The notes: generated by a model not told the origin, from the sequence alone. Positions 23,583-31,866 are shown, counted from the first letter of the stretch. The stretch is DNA of 34,770 bases from Methanosphaera sp. (GCA_013330915.1 DUHK01000116.1:1-34770), one strand, 5' to 3'. Numbers and translations are program-made.

Positions 23583-25157
23583 TTATAAAACTATTGATTT
23601 TACAACTTCTATTTCTTTAATAGATTCTAAGTCGGTTATTGCTTCTTCTGTAATTTCTTGATCTACTTTTAGAACCATTACTGCTTCTCCACCAGCTGAT
23701 TCTCTACCAACTTGCATTTCACCGATATTTATTTTGTGGTTGCCAAGTGCGCTGCCAATAGTTCCGATTGTTCCTGGAACGTCTACGTATTTAATCATTG
23801 CCATTAATCCTTCAAGAATTAAGTTAATGTCATAACCATCTATTGAAATGATTTTTGGAACGTTGTTTTCCACAATACCTTCAATGGTTGTTTCTTTTCC
23901 ATCATATTTGGCTGTTGCTTTTATTGTAGCATCGTATTTACCACTATCTTCTGTTTCGCCTTCGGTAATTTTTATGCCTCTTTGTTTTGCAACGCTTTTT
24001 GCGTTAACACTGTTTACCGGTTCGGATAATATAGGGTTTAAGAATGCTTTTAGTAATTCCCTTGTTAATGGTTCTTTTGATCTGCCGTTTATTTCTCCAC
24101 TGTAAACGATGTTTAGTTCTGATATGTTTTGGGAACTGGTTTGAACTAATACTTTACCTAACTGTTCTGTTAATTTGAAGTATGGTTTTAATGCTTGAAA
24201 GGTTTCAGAATCAACTAGGGGCATGTTTAATACGTTGCTTGGTGTTTCACCTTCTATAACCTGTTTAACTTCTTTTGCAACTATGATTGCAGCATCACGT
24301 TGTGCTTCTTTTGTTGAAGCTGCAATGTGTGGTGTTAATACAACATTGTCTAATGTGGCTAAAGGACTGTTTTCCAAAGGTTCGTTTTCAAATACGTCTA
24401 ATCCAGCTTTTAATTCTGGTCTTTCTTTTAATGCATCGTATAAATCTGCTTCATTGATGATTCCACCTCTAGCACAGTTTAATATAATTGCATTATCTTT
24501 CATTTTTGCAAGTTGTTCTTTTGAGATTAATCCTTTGGTTTCTGGTGTTAATGGTACGTGGATTGTCATTACGTCTGCTCTCTGTATTAAATCATCTAAT
24601 GTTGTGATTTCCACGCCTAATTCTTTAGCGGTTTCTTCGGTAATGTATGGGTCGTATACTATTACATCCATTTCAAATGCTTTTGATCTTTTAACTACTT
24701 GGCTTCCGATTCTTCCCATTCCGATTACACCAAGAGTTTTGTTACGTAATTCCATTCCCATAAATTTACTTTTTTCCCATTTTCCGGATTTAACTGATGC
24801 ATCTGCAATTGCAATTTTTCTGCTTAATGATAACATTAAACCCATTGCGTGTTCTGCAACTGTGATTGATGTTGATTGTGGTGCATTAACAACTAATATT
24901 CCATGTTCTGTTGCTGCTTCCACATCAATGTTGTCGACTCCAACACCAGCTCTTGCGATAATTTTTAAGTTTTTAGCTTTTTCAATTACTTCTCTTGTAA
25001 CTTTTGTTCTGCTTCTTACAATAATACCTTCATACTGGTCTATTGTATTAAGTAATTCTTCTGGAGTAATAGTTGGATCGTTAACTACTTCAGCGGATCC
25101 TTCTAATACTTCAACACCCTTTTCATTAATTTTATCAGCTACTAGTACTTTTGACAT
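23583..25157 (-). CDS. serA: D-3-Phosphoglycerate dehydrogenase
   Basis: A 524-residue enzyme for the first step of serine synthesis, oxidising 3-phosphoglycerate with NAD. The N-terminal catalytic halves surround the nucleotide-binding motif GVIGMGRIGSQV (about 144-155); the active-site Arg is in NCARGGIINE, the Glu in VFENEPL and the His in LTPHIAAST. An intervening ASB domain (about 325-450) and a C-terminal ACT domain (about 453-524, with GTIGTIGSALGNHKINIGEMQVGR) complete the long form, which is often serine-inhibited through ACT. The start ATG follows AGGAGA. It is a single gene, with palindromes in its upstream region. Confidence 0.96.
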   Translation of the reverse strand: MSKVLVADKINEKGVEVLEGSAEVVNDPTITPEELLNTIDQYEGIIVRSRTKVTREVIEKAKNLKIIARAGVGVDNIDVEAATEHGILVVNAPQSTSITVAEHAMGLMLSLSRKIAIADASVKSGKWEKSKFMGMELRNKTLGVIGMGRIGSQVVKRSKAFEMDVIVYDPYITEETAKELGVEITTLDDLIQRADVMTIHVPLTPETKGLISKEQLAKMKDNAIILNCARGGIINEADLYDALKERPELKAGLDVFENEPLENSPLATLDNVVLTPHIAASTKEAQRDAAIIVAKEVKQVIEGETPSNVLNMPLVDSETFQALKPYFKLTEQLGKVLVQTSSQNISELNIVYSGEINGRSKEPLTRELLKAFLNPILSEPVNSVNAKSVAKQRGIKITEGETEDSGKYDATIKATAKYDGKETTIEGIVENNVPKIISIDGYDINLILEGLMAMIKYVDVPGTIGTIGSALGNHKINIGEMQVGRESAGGEAVMVLKVDQEITEEAITDLESIKEIEVVKSIVL

Positions 25158-25263
25158 AGTTTTTCTCCTTTATTTGTTATGAAATATTGGATATTTTCAT
25201 TATATTAAACTAAAATAATACTTTTAAACCTATGAAATTTTATTTTTTTCTATAAAATCGGTT

Positions 25264-25308
25264 TAACATTCATATGTTATTTATGTTTTTTTTAGTATAA
25301 ATACTAAA
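25264..25308. promoter_or_regulatory. Two palindromes in the serA / aldo-keto-like divergent spacer
   Basis: TAACAT/ATGTTA (25264-25269 and 25274-25279) and an 18-bp palindrome TTTAGTAT-AA-ATACTAAA (25291-25308) lie in the 217-bp AT-rich region between serA and the gene at 25375. They are placed where operators for either gene could be. A regulator is not identified. Confidence 0.4.
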
Positions 25309-25374
25309 TTCATAATAAAATTTAATTACTCATTTATAGAAATAATATTAAAGAAATTATTGAGTTGATATGCA

Positions 25375-26112
25375 ATGACTTTTAAAGAAATTATACTTGG
25401 AACTTCACCATTTATCTTCGCACCACAATTTGGTCACAGGACCAGATTATATGAATTGGATTTTGAAAATCAACCGGAAAATATTGCAAAAGTTTTGGAT
25501 AAGTCTTATGAGATGGGCGTTCATAAAATTCTCCTAAACCGGTCAAAAGATTTGGAATCTGCATTGGACATTTCGATTCAAAATTCTAATCAATGGGAAG
25601 TTATTGGAAAGACTGATGTGGCTAATTTTGATGAGGATCTTTCGGTTTTTTCAAAATATAACACAAAGACTATAATTCTGGATGGTTTTTTTGTAGATGA
25701 AAACATTGAAAATAATTCCTGTGACAACATATCATACTATTTAGAACAGATTAAATCAAGTGGTTTTGTACCTGCAATAGAAACAAGAACTCCATTTAAA
25801 AACATTCCTAAAATAGTGAAATCGGAAATAATGGCGGATTTTGATGAAATCATGTTACCGTTAAATTTTTATGGATATATGATGGATTGTAACTTTTTAA
25901 ACAATGAAAATAAACAAAAAATTCAGGATTTGTTATCAAAACTTAATAAAAAGATTATAGTAAACAGAACATTGGCAACAGGTATTTTACAACCTGAAGA
26001 GGCATATAAATTCCTAGTTAATGTTGATAATATTGATAGTGTTTGTGTGGGAGTTGCAAAAGTAGAGGAAGCAGAAGAAACTTTCAGTATAATAAACAAG
26101 TATAAATCATAA
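25375..26112 (+). CDS. TIM-barrel protein related to aldo/keto reductases, function unknown
   Basis: 245 residues. The start EIILGTSPF and the end NRTLATGILQPEEAYKFLVN followed by SVCVGVAKVEEAEETFSII resemble the first and last strands of aldo/keto-reductase-type TIM barrels. I cannot find the catalytic Asp-Tyr-Lys-His tetrad in the usual positions, and the protein is shorter than the usual 280-320, so a reductase activity is doubtful. No signal peptide or membrane segment. Ribosome binding site is weak (GTTGAT). It diverges from serA and its last six bases overlap the end of the convergent regulator gene. Confidence 0.55.
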   Translation: MTFKEIILGTSPFIFAPQFGHRTRLYELDFENQPENIAKVLDKSYEMGVHKILLNRSKDLESALDISIQNSNQWEVIGKTDVANFDEDLSVFSKYNTKTIILDGFFVDENIENNSCDNISYYLEQIKSSGFVPAIETRTPFKNIPKIVKSEIMADFDEIMLPLNFYGYMMDCNFLNNENKQKIQDLLSKLNKKIIVNRTLATGILQPEEAYKFLVNVDNIDSVCVGVAKVEEAEETFSIINKYKS

Positions 26113-27159
26113 TTCTTCAGTTTCTTTTTTTCTTTCCTTAATGAGTTTCAGCAAATCATCGATGTTGTCCATATCCTTTAGTTCCCATGTATATATTGCA
26201 GGAATTTTGTTAATTGATTCTGTGTCATGTTCTTTATCAAGTACGAACAGTGCATCATAACCTGTTACGGAGGATATGTCTTCTGTCTTGTTGGCAATGT
26301 TTGTTAATGTTTTTTCGTTTCTTCCCCGTTCCATATTGGTAATTAGAATGTCATTTGCACGGGTTTTCTTATTGATTTCAGCACGTATTTTTTCTATTTC
26401 ATCTAGTTTATTTTCTAATTTTTCCTGTAATTTTTCTATGTCGGTTGTTTTTTTAGTACTTTCACTTATTGCATCAAATGGAGTTTTCTTTGAACTTTTT
26501 ACATCATATCCAAGTTTAATTAATTCTATAGGTTCATGAATTATTTTGTCTAAACTATTCTTTTTGTCACTTTCAAGAACATTTATAGAAACTGTTATTG
26601 GTCTTTGCAACACATCCTCAATCATCATTGCCGTTTCAGGGTATGTTTGGGAATTTCCCTGTTCGTATCTGTAAATTGTTTCTCTTGACACATGACTCAA
26701 ATCAGCTAATTCTTTCAAAGACAGGTTCATTGATTCACGAAGCTGTTTAAGGAGGGTTCCATCAATTTTAACATAGTATCCTCCACGTTTTGCAATAATT
26801 TCCGGATGAATGTTATTAACAACTACATTACATAAGGTTTGCGGGGTGATTACCGGTATTTCATGGCGTTCATATACAACATCTTCTTCCAAAAGATTGT
26901 GTTTGGATTTTAATCCGATGATGATGGGACTTGCCAGGAATGTTCCTGCAATTTTAGATAACTCTTCTGCCTGTGCTGATGTTAAACTATCAATATTTAC
27001 AAGAATCTTTAATATAATAAGTATGTCATCTTTTCTTGCCAATAAGTCAAAACAACTTCTGTCATAAATGTCTGATGTTTTGAAGTCGTATGATTTTAAC
27101 AAGTTTTTTATTTCCTGCAGAATCTGTTCCCGATTTATTCCTGAGTTATCTAAATTCAT
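26107..27159 (-). CDS. HTH transcriptional regulator, archaeal COG1395 family
   Basis: 350 residues. The N-terminal half (about 1-115) resembles a nuclease-like or restriction-endonuclease-type fold domain seen in this family (SCFDLLARKDDILIILKILVNID). An XRE-type helix-turn-helix follows at about 132-190 (LKQLRESMNLSLKELADLSHVSRETIYRYEQG). The C-terminal region is charged with a coiled-coil stretch (about 235-275). COG1395 members are broadly conserved archaeal regulators of unknown target. No ribosome binding site is visible before the ATG; a TATA-like box at 27181-27197 about 30 bases upstream suggests a leaderless or very short leader message. It is divergent from tiaS. Confidence 0.82.
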   Translation of the reverse strand: MNLDNSGINREQILQEIKNLLKSYDFKTSDIYDRSCFDLLARKDDILIILKILVNIDSLTSAQAEELSKIAGTFLASPIIIGLKSKHNLLEEDVVYERHEIPVITPQTLCNVVVNNIHPEIIAKRGGYYVKIDGTLLKQLRESMNLSLKELADLSHVSRETIYRYEQGNSQTYPETAMMIEDVLQRPITVSINVLESDKKNSLDKIIHEPIELIKLGYDVKSSKKTPFDAISESTKKTTDIEKLQEKLENKLDEIEKIRAEINKKTRANDILITNMERGRNEKTLTNIANKTEDISSVTGYDALFVLDKEHDTESINKIPAIYTWELKDMDNIDDLLKLIKERKKETEEL

Positions 27160-27245
27160 AATATATATTATGTATCTATTTAATAAATATATTATAATAA
27201 AGAAGAATTTATTTTATCTTATTTTAAACTTAAGGAAGTTTTGTT

Positions 27246-28517
27246 TTGACTGATAATATTATATTACACGTTGGTATTGATGATACTGATTCAAACGAGG
27301 GCATGTGTACAACTTATTTAACACACATCATAATCAAACAACTAAGAAAACATGACATAATACCATTGGATTATCCAAGGCTCATCAGATTAAATCCTTT
27401 TGCAAGGTATAAGACACGTGGTAATGGTGCATTGTCTTTTGTAGTAAAACTAAGTTCCCGACAAGAAGTTGATCTGGTTGAAAAGATTGTCCTGGAGAAT
27501 GTTGAAAAGTATTCCATGTTTGAAGGAGTAAACACCAATCCCGGAGTAATATTTTATGAAGGTGAAATAACCAGACAGATGAAGGACTATGCTATGGGAG
27601 CAATTTATTCCATTTATACAATTGATTATGCTGAGGAATTCGCAAATAAAATTGGAGCCCGGGTTCATAAGTTTAAAAAAGGAAGGGGTATAATAGGTGC
27701 TATTGCCTCAATAAGCATTGAACTGGATGATGAAACCTTTGAGTGTTTGGCATACAGGACACCGGAAAATATAGGTACGAAAAGACAGTTGGATCAGGAT
27801 AGTATATATAAGATGAACGAAGAAACATATCCTGAAACATTTGATAACATAGACATTGAAGGAAATTACACTGCCATAGAACCTCACACTCCCTGTCCTG
27901 TTTTGTATGGTATACGTGGGAACACTGCTGAAATAGTTGAAAAGGCACATAACATGGTCATAAGTTACGAAGAAATTGAAGATTATTGTATTTTCAGAAC
28001 TAATCAACATACAGATATGCATATACAGGAAAATGTATGCATAAGGGATATGAAGGATGAATCATGTTATAAAATCAGATGTAATGTGGTAGAAAATCCC
28101 CATGATATAGAGGGAGGACACGTGTTTTTTAAGGTTTCGGATGGTACTGGAACTTTGGAATGTGCTGCATTTGAACCTACTAAAACCTTTAGGAATCACG
28201 TAAGAAAACTAGTTGTGGGAGATGAGTTGGTATTGTATGGCGGATTGAATGAAAACCATACTTTCAACGTTGAAAAATTCCAGTTAACAAAGCTTGCACC
28301 AAAATATAATTTGTTAAATCCGTTATGTGATTGTGGAAAAAGGATGAAATCGGCTGGAAAAAATAAGGGATACAAATGTCCTAAATGTGGTAATAAAATA
28401 AGATCTTCAGAAAAAATTAAGGAAATAATTCCTAGGGATATTCAGGAATCTTTCTATGAAGTACCTACAGAGGCCAGACGTCACCTTTCAAAACCAATTG
28501 TTCGAATGAATATGTAA
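27246..28517 (+). CDS. tiaS: tRNA(Ile2) 2-agmatinylcytidine synthetase (TiaS)
   Basis: 423 residues. Uses ATP and agmatine to convert C34 of tRNA(Ile2) to agmatidine so that it reads AUA, essential in archaea, and important in an AUA-rich genome like this. The N-terminal HVGIDDTDSNEGMCTTYL motif, RLNPFARYKTRGNGA, and the FKKGRGIIGAIASI segment are diagnostic. An OB-fold domain (about 285-355, GGHVFFKVSDGTGTLECAAFEP) and a C-terminal zinc ribbon (CDCGKRM and CPKCGNK) follow. The start is TTG at 27246 with AAGGAAG upstream. Confidence 0.95.
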   Translation: MTDNIILHVGIDDTDSNEGMCTTYLTHIIIKQLRKHDIIPLDYPRLIRLNPFARYKTRGNGALSFVVKLSSRQEVDLVEKIVLENVEKYSMFEGVNTNPGVIFYEGEITRQMKDYAMGAIYSIYTIDYAEEFANKIGARVHKFKKGRGIIGAIASISIELDDETFECLAYRTPENIGTKRQLDQDSIYKMNEETYPETFDNIDIEGNYTAIEPHTPCPVLYGIRGNTAEIVEKAHNMVISYEEIEDYCIFRTNQHTDMHIQENVCIRDMKDESCYKIRCNVVENPHDIEGGHVFFKVSDGTGTLECAAFEPTKTFRNHVRKLVVGDELVLYGGLNENHTFNVEKFQLTKLAPKYNLLNPLCDCGKRMKSAGKNKGYKCPKCGNKIRSSEKIKEIIPRDIQESFYEVPTEARRHLSKPIVRMNM

Positions 28518-28951
28518 CATTTACATTAATTTATATTTATTCCATAAACATTTTTTTTATATAATATTAATTCTTATTTTTTCATTATTTTAGTATCTTA
28601 TCGATATTCCTTTGTATATTCATTTGAATTGATAACTTTGTTTTATCTATGTTTTATAAAATTATATAACATATGAAATTAAATATATATAATTATAAGA
28701 TATATTTTTTTGAACAAATGATTCGAAAGATATATTTTTGAACTGCTTAAAATTTGAAGGAAATTTTTCTATAAATTCTTATTGAATTTTAAGTTCTCAT
28801 GTCTATTTGGGGTGATACTTGGTTAAACTAATATTTTTTTAATAATTTGAATAATAAAACATATATACTCTTTATTTCTTAAAAACAATTCATATTAGAA
28901 TGATTGAGTATATGGTATCGAAAAAAAGATCATATAAAGGGTGATTTATCA
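28518..28951 (+). promoter_or_regulatory. Upstream region of the ATP synthase operon
   Basis: 434 bases without a convincing gene. T8 at 28551-28558 probably ends tiaS transcription. Two direct copies of AAGATATATTTTT(TT)GAAC start at 28697 and 28727, exactly 30 bases apart. A perfect nine-base inverted repeat, CTTAAAATT (28746-28754) and AATTTTAAG (28785-28793), follows. The best TATA box is ATATATA at 28861-28867, giving initiation near 28890 and a leader of about 60 bases before the ahaH ribosome binding site GGGTGAT (28939-28945). The repeats may be regulator sites. Confidence 0.45.
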
Positions 28952-29266
28952 ATGGCAAGTATTTCTGACGCTATCGGAATTATCAGACAAGCTGAATCTG
29001 ATGCTGATAGTATTGTTGAAGAAGCAAACAAAAAATCAACTGAAATGATCCAAGAAGCTCGTGCACAAGTGGATTCTGCAATTGAAGCAGCAAAATTAGA
29101 GGCTCAAGACCAAGCTAAACACATGTTATTAGCTAAAGAAGAAGAAGCTGGAAAAGAAGCTGTTATCATTTCAAACGAATCTGATTCCAACATTAAAGAA
29201 TCATTAAGAGGTTCTGAAAACAATGTTGATGCCGCAGCTGATATAATAATTGAAACCGTATTATAG
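28952..29266 (+). CDS. ahaH: A1AO ATP synthase subunit H (peripheral stalk)
   Basis: 104 residues starting at ATG 28952, chosen because GGGTGAT at 28939-28945 lies six bases upstream; a longer in-frame opening from TTG 28904 has no ribosome binding site and would add 16 poorly fitting residues. The protein is almost entirely a charged, alanine-rich helix (ISDAIGIIRQAESDADSIVEEA, then repeated Glu/Lys/Ala heptads), forming the right-handed coiled coil with subunit E in the peripheral stalk. It is the first gene of the operon, as in other Methanobacteriales. Ends ten bases before ahaI. Confidence 0.9.
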   Translation: MASISDAIGIIRQAESDADSIVEEANKKSTEMIQEARAQVDSAIEAAKLEAQDQAKHMLLAKEEEAGKEAVIISNESDSNIKESLRGSENNVDAAADIIIETVL

Positions 29267-29276
29267 GGGTATTACT

Positions 29277-31277
29277 ATGTTTAGGCCAGCAAAAATGCAA
29301 AAAATAAGCATAGTAACTTTGAACCAGTACACTAAACCCGTTATTGATATTCTTCACGAAAAAGGATACATTCAAGTAGAAGATTTAACTGAAAGTATTC
29401 AGGAAAATGAAGAATTTAAAGGGTTAGATGTATCAAAACAAGACCCACATGCAAGCAGAATTGCATCTTTATCAATGAAATGTAATAGTATCCTAGATAC
29501 TTTAAAATCTGCTGAAAAATCTATGAGTATGGTCGATGTTGTTAAAGGATTTATCAGCCCTAAAAAAATTGATTCCAAAGAGGTAGAAAACTTACCTACC
29601 GAAGAATTAGTTGATAAAGCTGATGAAATCATTAATAAAGTTGATGCAGTCCTCAGTCCAATTGAATCTCGTATTAACGAAATTGGAACTGAAGAAACAA
29701 AATATAAAGAATCTTTAAATGTTGCTAATCAATTAAAAGGTTTCGACATAGATTTCGCACATTTGCAAGAAACAAAATATACAAAAATTGTTTCTGGAAG
29801 AATTCCATCCGAACATTTATCCGAAGCTAAAAAAGGTATAGAAGGCATAACTGATCAAGTAGACATATTTGAAGGTAGTTCCTCATCAGACGGAGATAAA
29901 ACCTATGTACCTATCATGATTGTTACAGCAAGCGAATTTGAAGAAGATATATCTAGTGTGTTAAGACGCTTAGAATTTGAAAAATTAGATGTAACAGGTT
30001 TAAGTGGAAAACCTTCTGAAATCATCGAAGCATCAAAAGGCAAACTAGACGAATTGAAAAAAGAAAGAAAACAATGTATTAAAGATATAGGTGAAGTTGG
30101 TCAACGTTCAAAAGAACACTTATTAGTGATCAATGAACAATTAGAACTAGAAAAAGAACGAACTGAAATCTATTCTTACTTTGGTGAAACTAACAGTACA
30201 AAAGCCATTAAGGCTTGGGTAGTTAAAGATGATGTTGAAGATACTTTATCAATCATTGATGAAGTTACTGACGGTAACAGTATTATTCAATTGGAAGACC
30301 CTACCGAAGAGGAAATTGAAAATAACAAAGTGCCTGTAAAACAACAAAACCCTGGTTTTGCAAAACCATACGAATTACTCGTAAACATGTACTCAGCACC
30401 AAACTATAAAGATATTGATCCAACAATAATCATGGCTATATGTTTCCCATTCTTCTTCGGTTACTGTTTAACCGATGCATTCTATGGAATCATATTGGCT
30501 ATCGTAGGATTAGTATTATACACAGGCTTAGGTAAAACAAGTAAAACTTACAAATCATTTGGTACAATAGTTACACAATGTGGTATTTGGACTTTTATAT
30601 TAGGTTTAGCTACAGGTGGATTTATTGGGGACTTCGTACCTCGTTTCATATTCGGTGATTCAAATGCACCATTACCAACAGTTATTCCAGATATAAACGC
30701 ATTCGTGCATCCGGAAAACATTTTAATATTAGCTATTATCATTGGTTTAATCCATCTTAACATTGCATTCCTATTCGGTATTATCGACAACGTAAAACGT
30801 GGAAATACCAAACAGTTATGTGGTGGACAATTATGTTGGGTTTTAATTGAACTTGCAATTATCGGATACTTATTAACTAACAGTATCTACGTATTAGCAG
30901 CACTTGCTATAATAGCATTATTATTATTAGTATACGGTGCAGGTCCAATGGGAGTAATGGACATATTTGGATTCTTAGGAGATATTTTATCATACTCAAG
31001 ATTATTAGCATTATGTCTATCCACTGGTGGTATCGGTATGACCGCAAACTTATTAGGTCAATTATTATCTGGTATGATACCTTATGTAGGTATAGTTTTA
31101 GGTATAATTGTATTCTTTGGAGTACATTTATTTAACATTGCATTCCAATCAATGGGATCATTCATTCACTCATTACGTCTTCACTTTGTGGAATTCTTCG
31201 GTAACTTCTATGAAGGAGAAAGTGACGAGTTCGTGCCATTCAAGGCAAGTAGAATTTACACAAAACTAAAAAAATAA
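29277..31277 (+). CDS. ahaI: A1AO ATP synthase subunit I (a-type stator)
   Basis: 666 residues from ATG 29277, preceded by AGGGGT six bases upstream; an upstream in-frame start at 29250 lies inside ahaH and lacks such a site. The N-terminal half (to about 380) is a long cytoplasmic dumbbell with coiled coils; the C-terminal half has about seven or eight membrane helices that form the ion half-channels against the proteolipid ring. The two arginines matching those essential in V-type subunit a are Arg575 in SYSRLLALCLSTGG and Arg634 in HSLRLHFVEFFGNFYEG. Followed after 58 bases by ahaK. Confidence 0.95.
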   Translation: MFRPAKMQKISIVTLNQYTKPVIDILHEKGYIQVEDLTESIQENEEFKGLDVSKQDPHASRIASLSMKCNSILDTLKSAEKSMSMVDVVKGFISPKKIDSKEVENLPTEELVDKADEIINKVDAVLSPIESRINEIGTEETKYKESLNVANQLKGFDIDFAHLQETKYTKIVSGRIPSEHLSEAKKGIEGITDQVDIFEGSSSSDGDKTYVPIMIVTASEFEEDISSVLRRLEFEKLDVTGLSGKPSEIIEASKGKLDELKKERKQCIKDIGEVGQRSKEHLLVINEQLELEKERTEIYSYFGETNSTKAIKAWVVKDDVEDTLSIIDEVTDGNSIIQLEDPTEEEIENNKVPVKQQNPGFAKPYELLVNMYSAPNYKDIDPTIIMAICFPFFFGYCLTDAFYGIILAIVGLVLYTGLGKTSKTYKSFGTIVTQCGIWTFILGLATGGFIGDFVPRFIFGDSNAPLPTVIPDINAFVHPENILILAIIIGLIHLNIAFLFGIIDNVKRGNTKQLCGGQLCWVLIELAIIGYLLTNSIYVLAALAIIALLLLVYGAGPMGVMDIFGFLGDILSYSRLLALCLSTGGIGMTANLLGQLLSGMIPYVGIVLGIIVFFGVHLFNIAFQSMGSFIHSLRLHFVEFFGNFYEGESDEFVPFKASRIYTKLKK

Positions 31278-31335
31278 ATTTTTAGTATAAATCAAAAACA
31301 ATATATAATATTCATTTATTTGGAGGAAAATTAAA
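31278..31335 (+). promoter_or_regulatory. ahaI-ahaK spacer with TATA-like sequence and strong ribosome binding site
   Basis: A TATA-like AATATATAATATT lies at about 31300-31312, and TTTGGAGGA before ahaK gives a near-ideal ribosome binding site. The box would place initiation close to that site, so an internal promoter for the proteolipid gene is possible but weakly supported in such AT-rich DNA. Confidence 0.3.
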
Positions 31336-31824
31336 ATGGCAGCAGAATTAGCATTAGGTTCAGCTTTAGCTGCAATAGGTGCTGGAGTAGCAGTAGGATT
31401 TGCAGCATTAGGTTCAGGTATCGGTCAAGGTATCGCATCTTCCGCTGGTGTAGGTGCAGTAGCAGAAGATTCAGGTATGTTCGCACAAGGTTTAGTATTT
31501 ACAGCTATTCCTGAAACTCAGGCTATCTACGGTTTCCTTATCGCTATCTTATTATTAGTATTCTCAGGAATTATGGGAGGTAGTCCTTTAGGAGTAACTT
31601 CAGGATTAGTAGCAATTGGTGCAGGAGCAGCAGTTGGTTTCGGTGGTCTTGGTTCTGGTATGGGTCAAGGTATCGCATCTTCCGCATCTGTAGGTGCAGT
31701 TGTAGAAGATCCAGACATGTTTGCACAAGGTTTAGTATTTACAGCTATTCCTGAAACTCAGGCTATCTACGGTTTCCTTATCGCTATCTTATTATTAGTA
31801 TTCGGTGGAATACTCGGAGCATAG
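31336..31824 (+). CDS. ahaK: A1AO ATP synthase proteolipid subunit K (c), duplicated hairpin
   Basis: 162 residues forming two tandem alpha-helical hairpins of about 80 residues (4 membrane helices), the rotor-ring subunit. Ion-binding glutamates are Glu60 and Glu140, one per hairpin, both in PETQAIYGFLIAILLLVF. Gln31 and Gln111 (GQGIASS) lie in the preceding helix of each hairpin. Together with Thr, Gln and Tyr beside each Glu, this fits the known Na+-binding ligand set of V/A-type rings such as that of Methanobrevibacter. The two halves carry an 81-base stretch identical at every base. Strong GGAGG ribosome binding site before the ATG. No signal peptide. Confidence 0.95.
   Translation: MAAELALGSALAAIGAGVAVGFAALGSGIGQGIASSAGVGAVAEDSGMFAQGLVFTAIPETQAIYGFLIAILLLVFSGIMGGSPLGVTSGLVAIGAGAAVGFGGLGSGMGQGIASSASVGAVVEDPDMFAQGLVFTAIPETQAIYGFLIAILLLVFGGILGA
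31483..31803 (+). repeat. 81-bp exact direct repeat inside ahaK
   Basis: Bases 31483-31563 and 31723-31803 are identical, including all third codon positions, with an offset of 240 bases (80 codons). They encode AQGLVFTAIPETQAIYGFL and the rest of the second helix of each hairpin. Sequence on both sides is related but differs. Confidence 0.95.
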
Positions 31825-31831
31825 ATTTAAA

Positions 31832-31866
31832 AATATTAGGCTATAAGCCTTAAAACAATATTTTTT
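31832..31866 (+). terminator. Intra-operon stem-loop followed by T6 between ahaK and ahaE
   Basis: AGGCT (31838-31842) and AGCCT (31846-31850) pair around ATA; outer AATATT (31832-31837) can pair with AATATT (31857-31862), which continues into TTTTTT (31861-31866). It lies in the 54-base ahaK-ahaE gap, directly before the ahaE ribosome binding site. It may act as a partial terminator or as a 3' end protecting the ahaK message. Confidence 0.45.

Noticed and set aside
24223..25182. Long open frame of 319 codons on the + strand opposite serA
   Set aside because: It lies entirely antisense to serA, whose motifs are complete. Its translation is Ser/Ile/Thr-rich and low in charged residues, typical of a shadow frame.
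28799..28842. Possible tiny leader peptides (ATG at 28799, ten codons; TTG near 28818 after GGGGTGAT, seven codons)
   Set aside because: Both lie upstream of the best TATA box for the operon, so would not be in the ahaH leader unless a second promoter is used. No amino-acid bias suggests attenuation.
28904..28951. Longer N-terminus for ahaH from TTG 28904
   Set aside because: There is no ribosome binding site before it, whereas GGGTGAT is ideally placed before ATG 28952 and the protein family begins near there.
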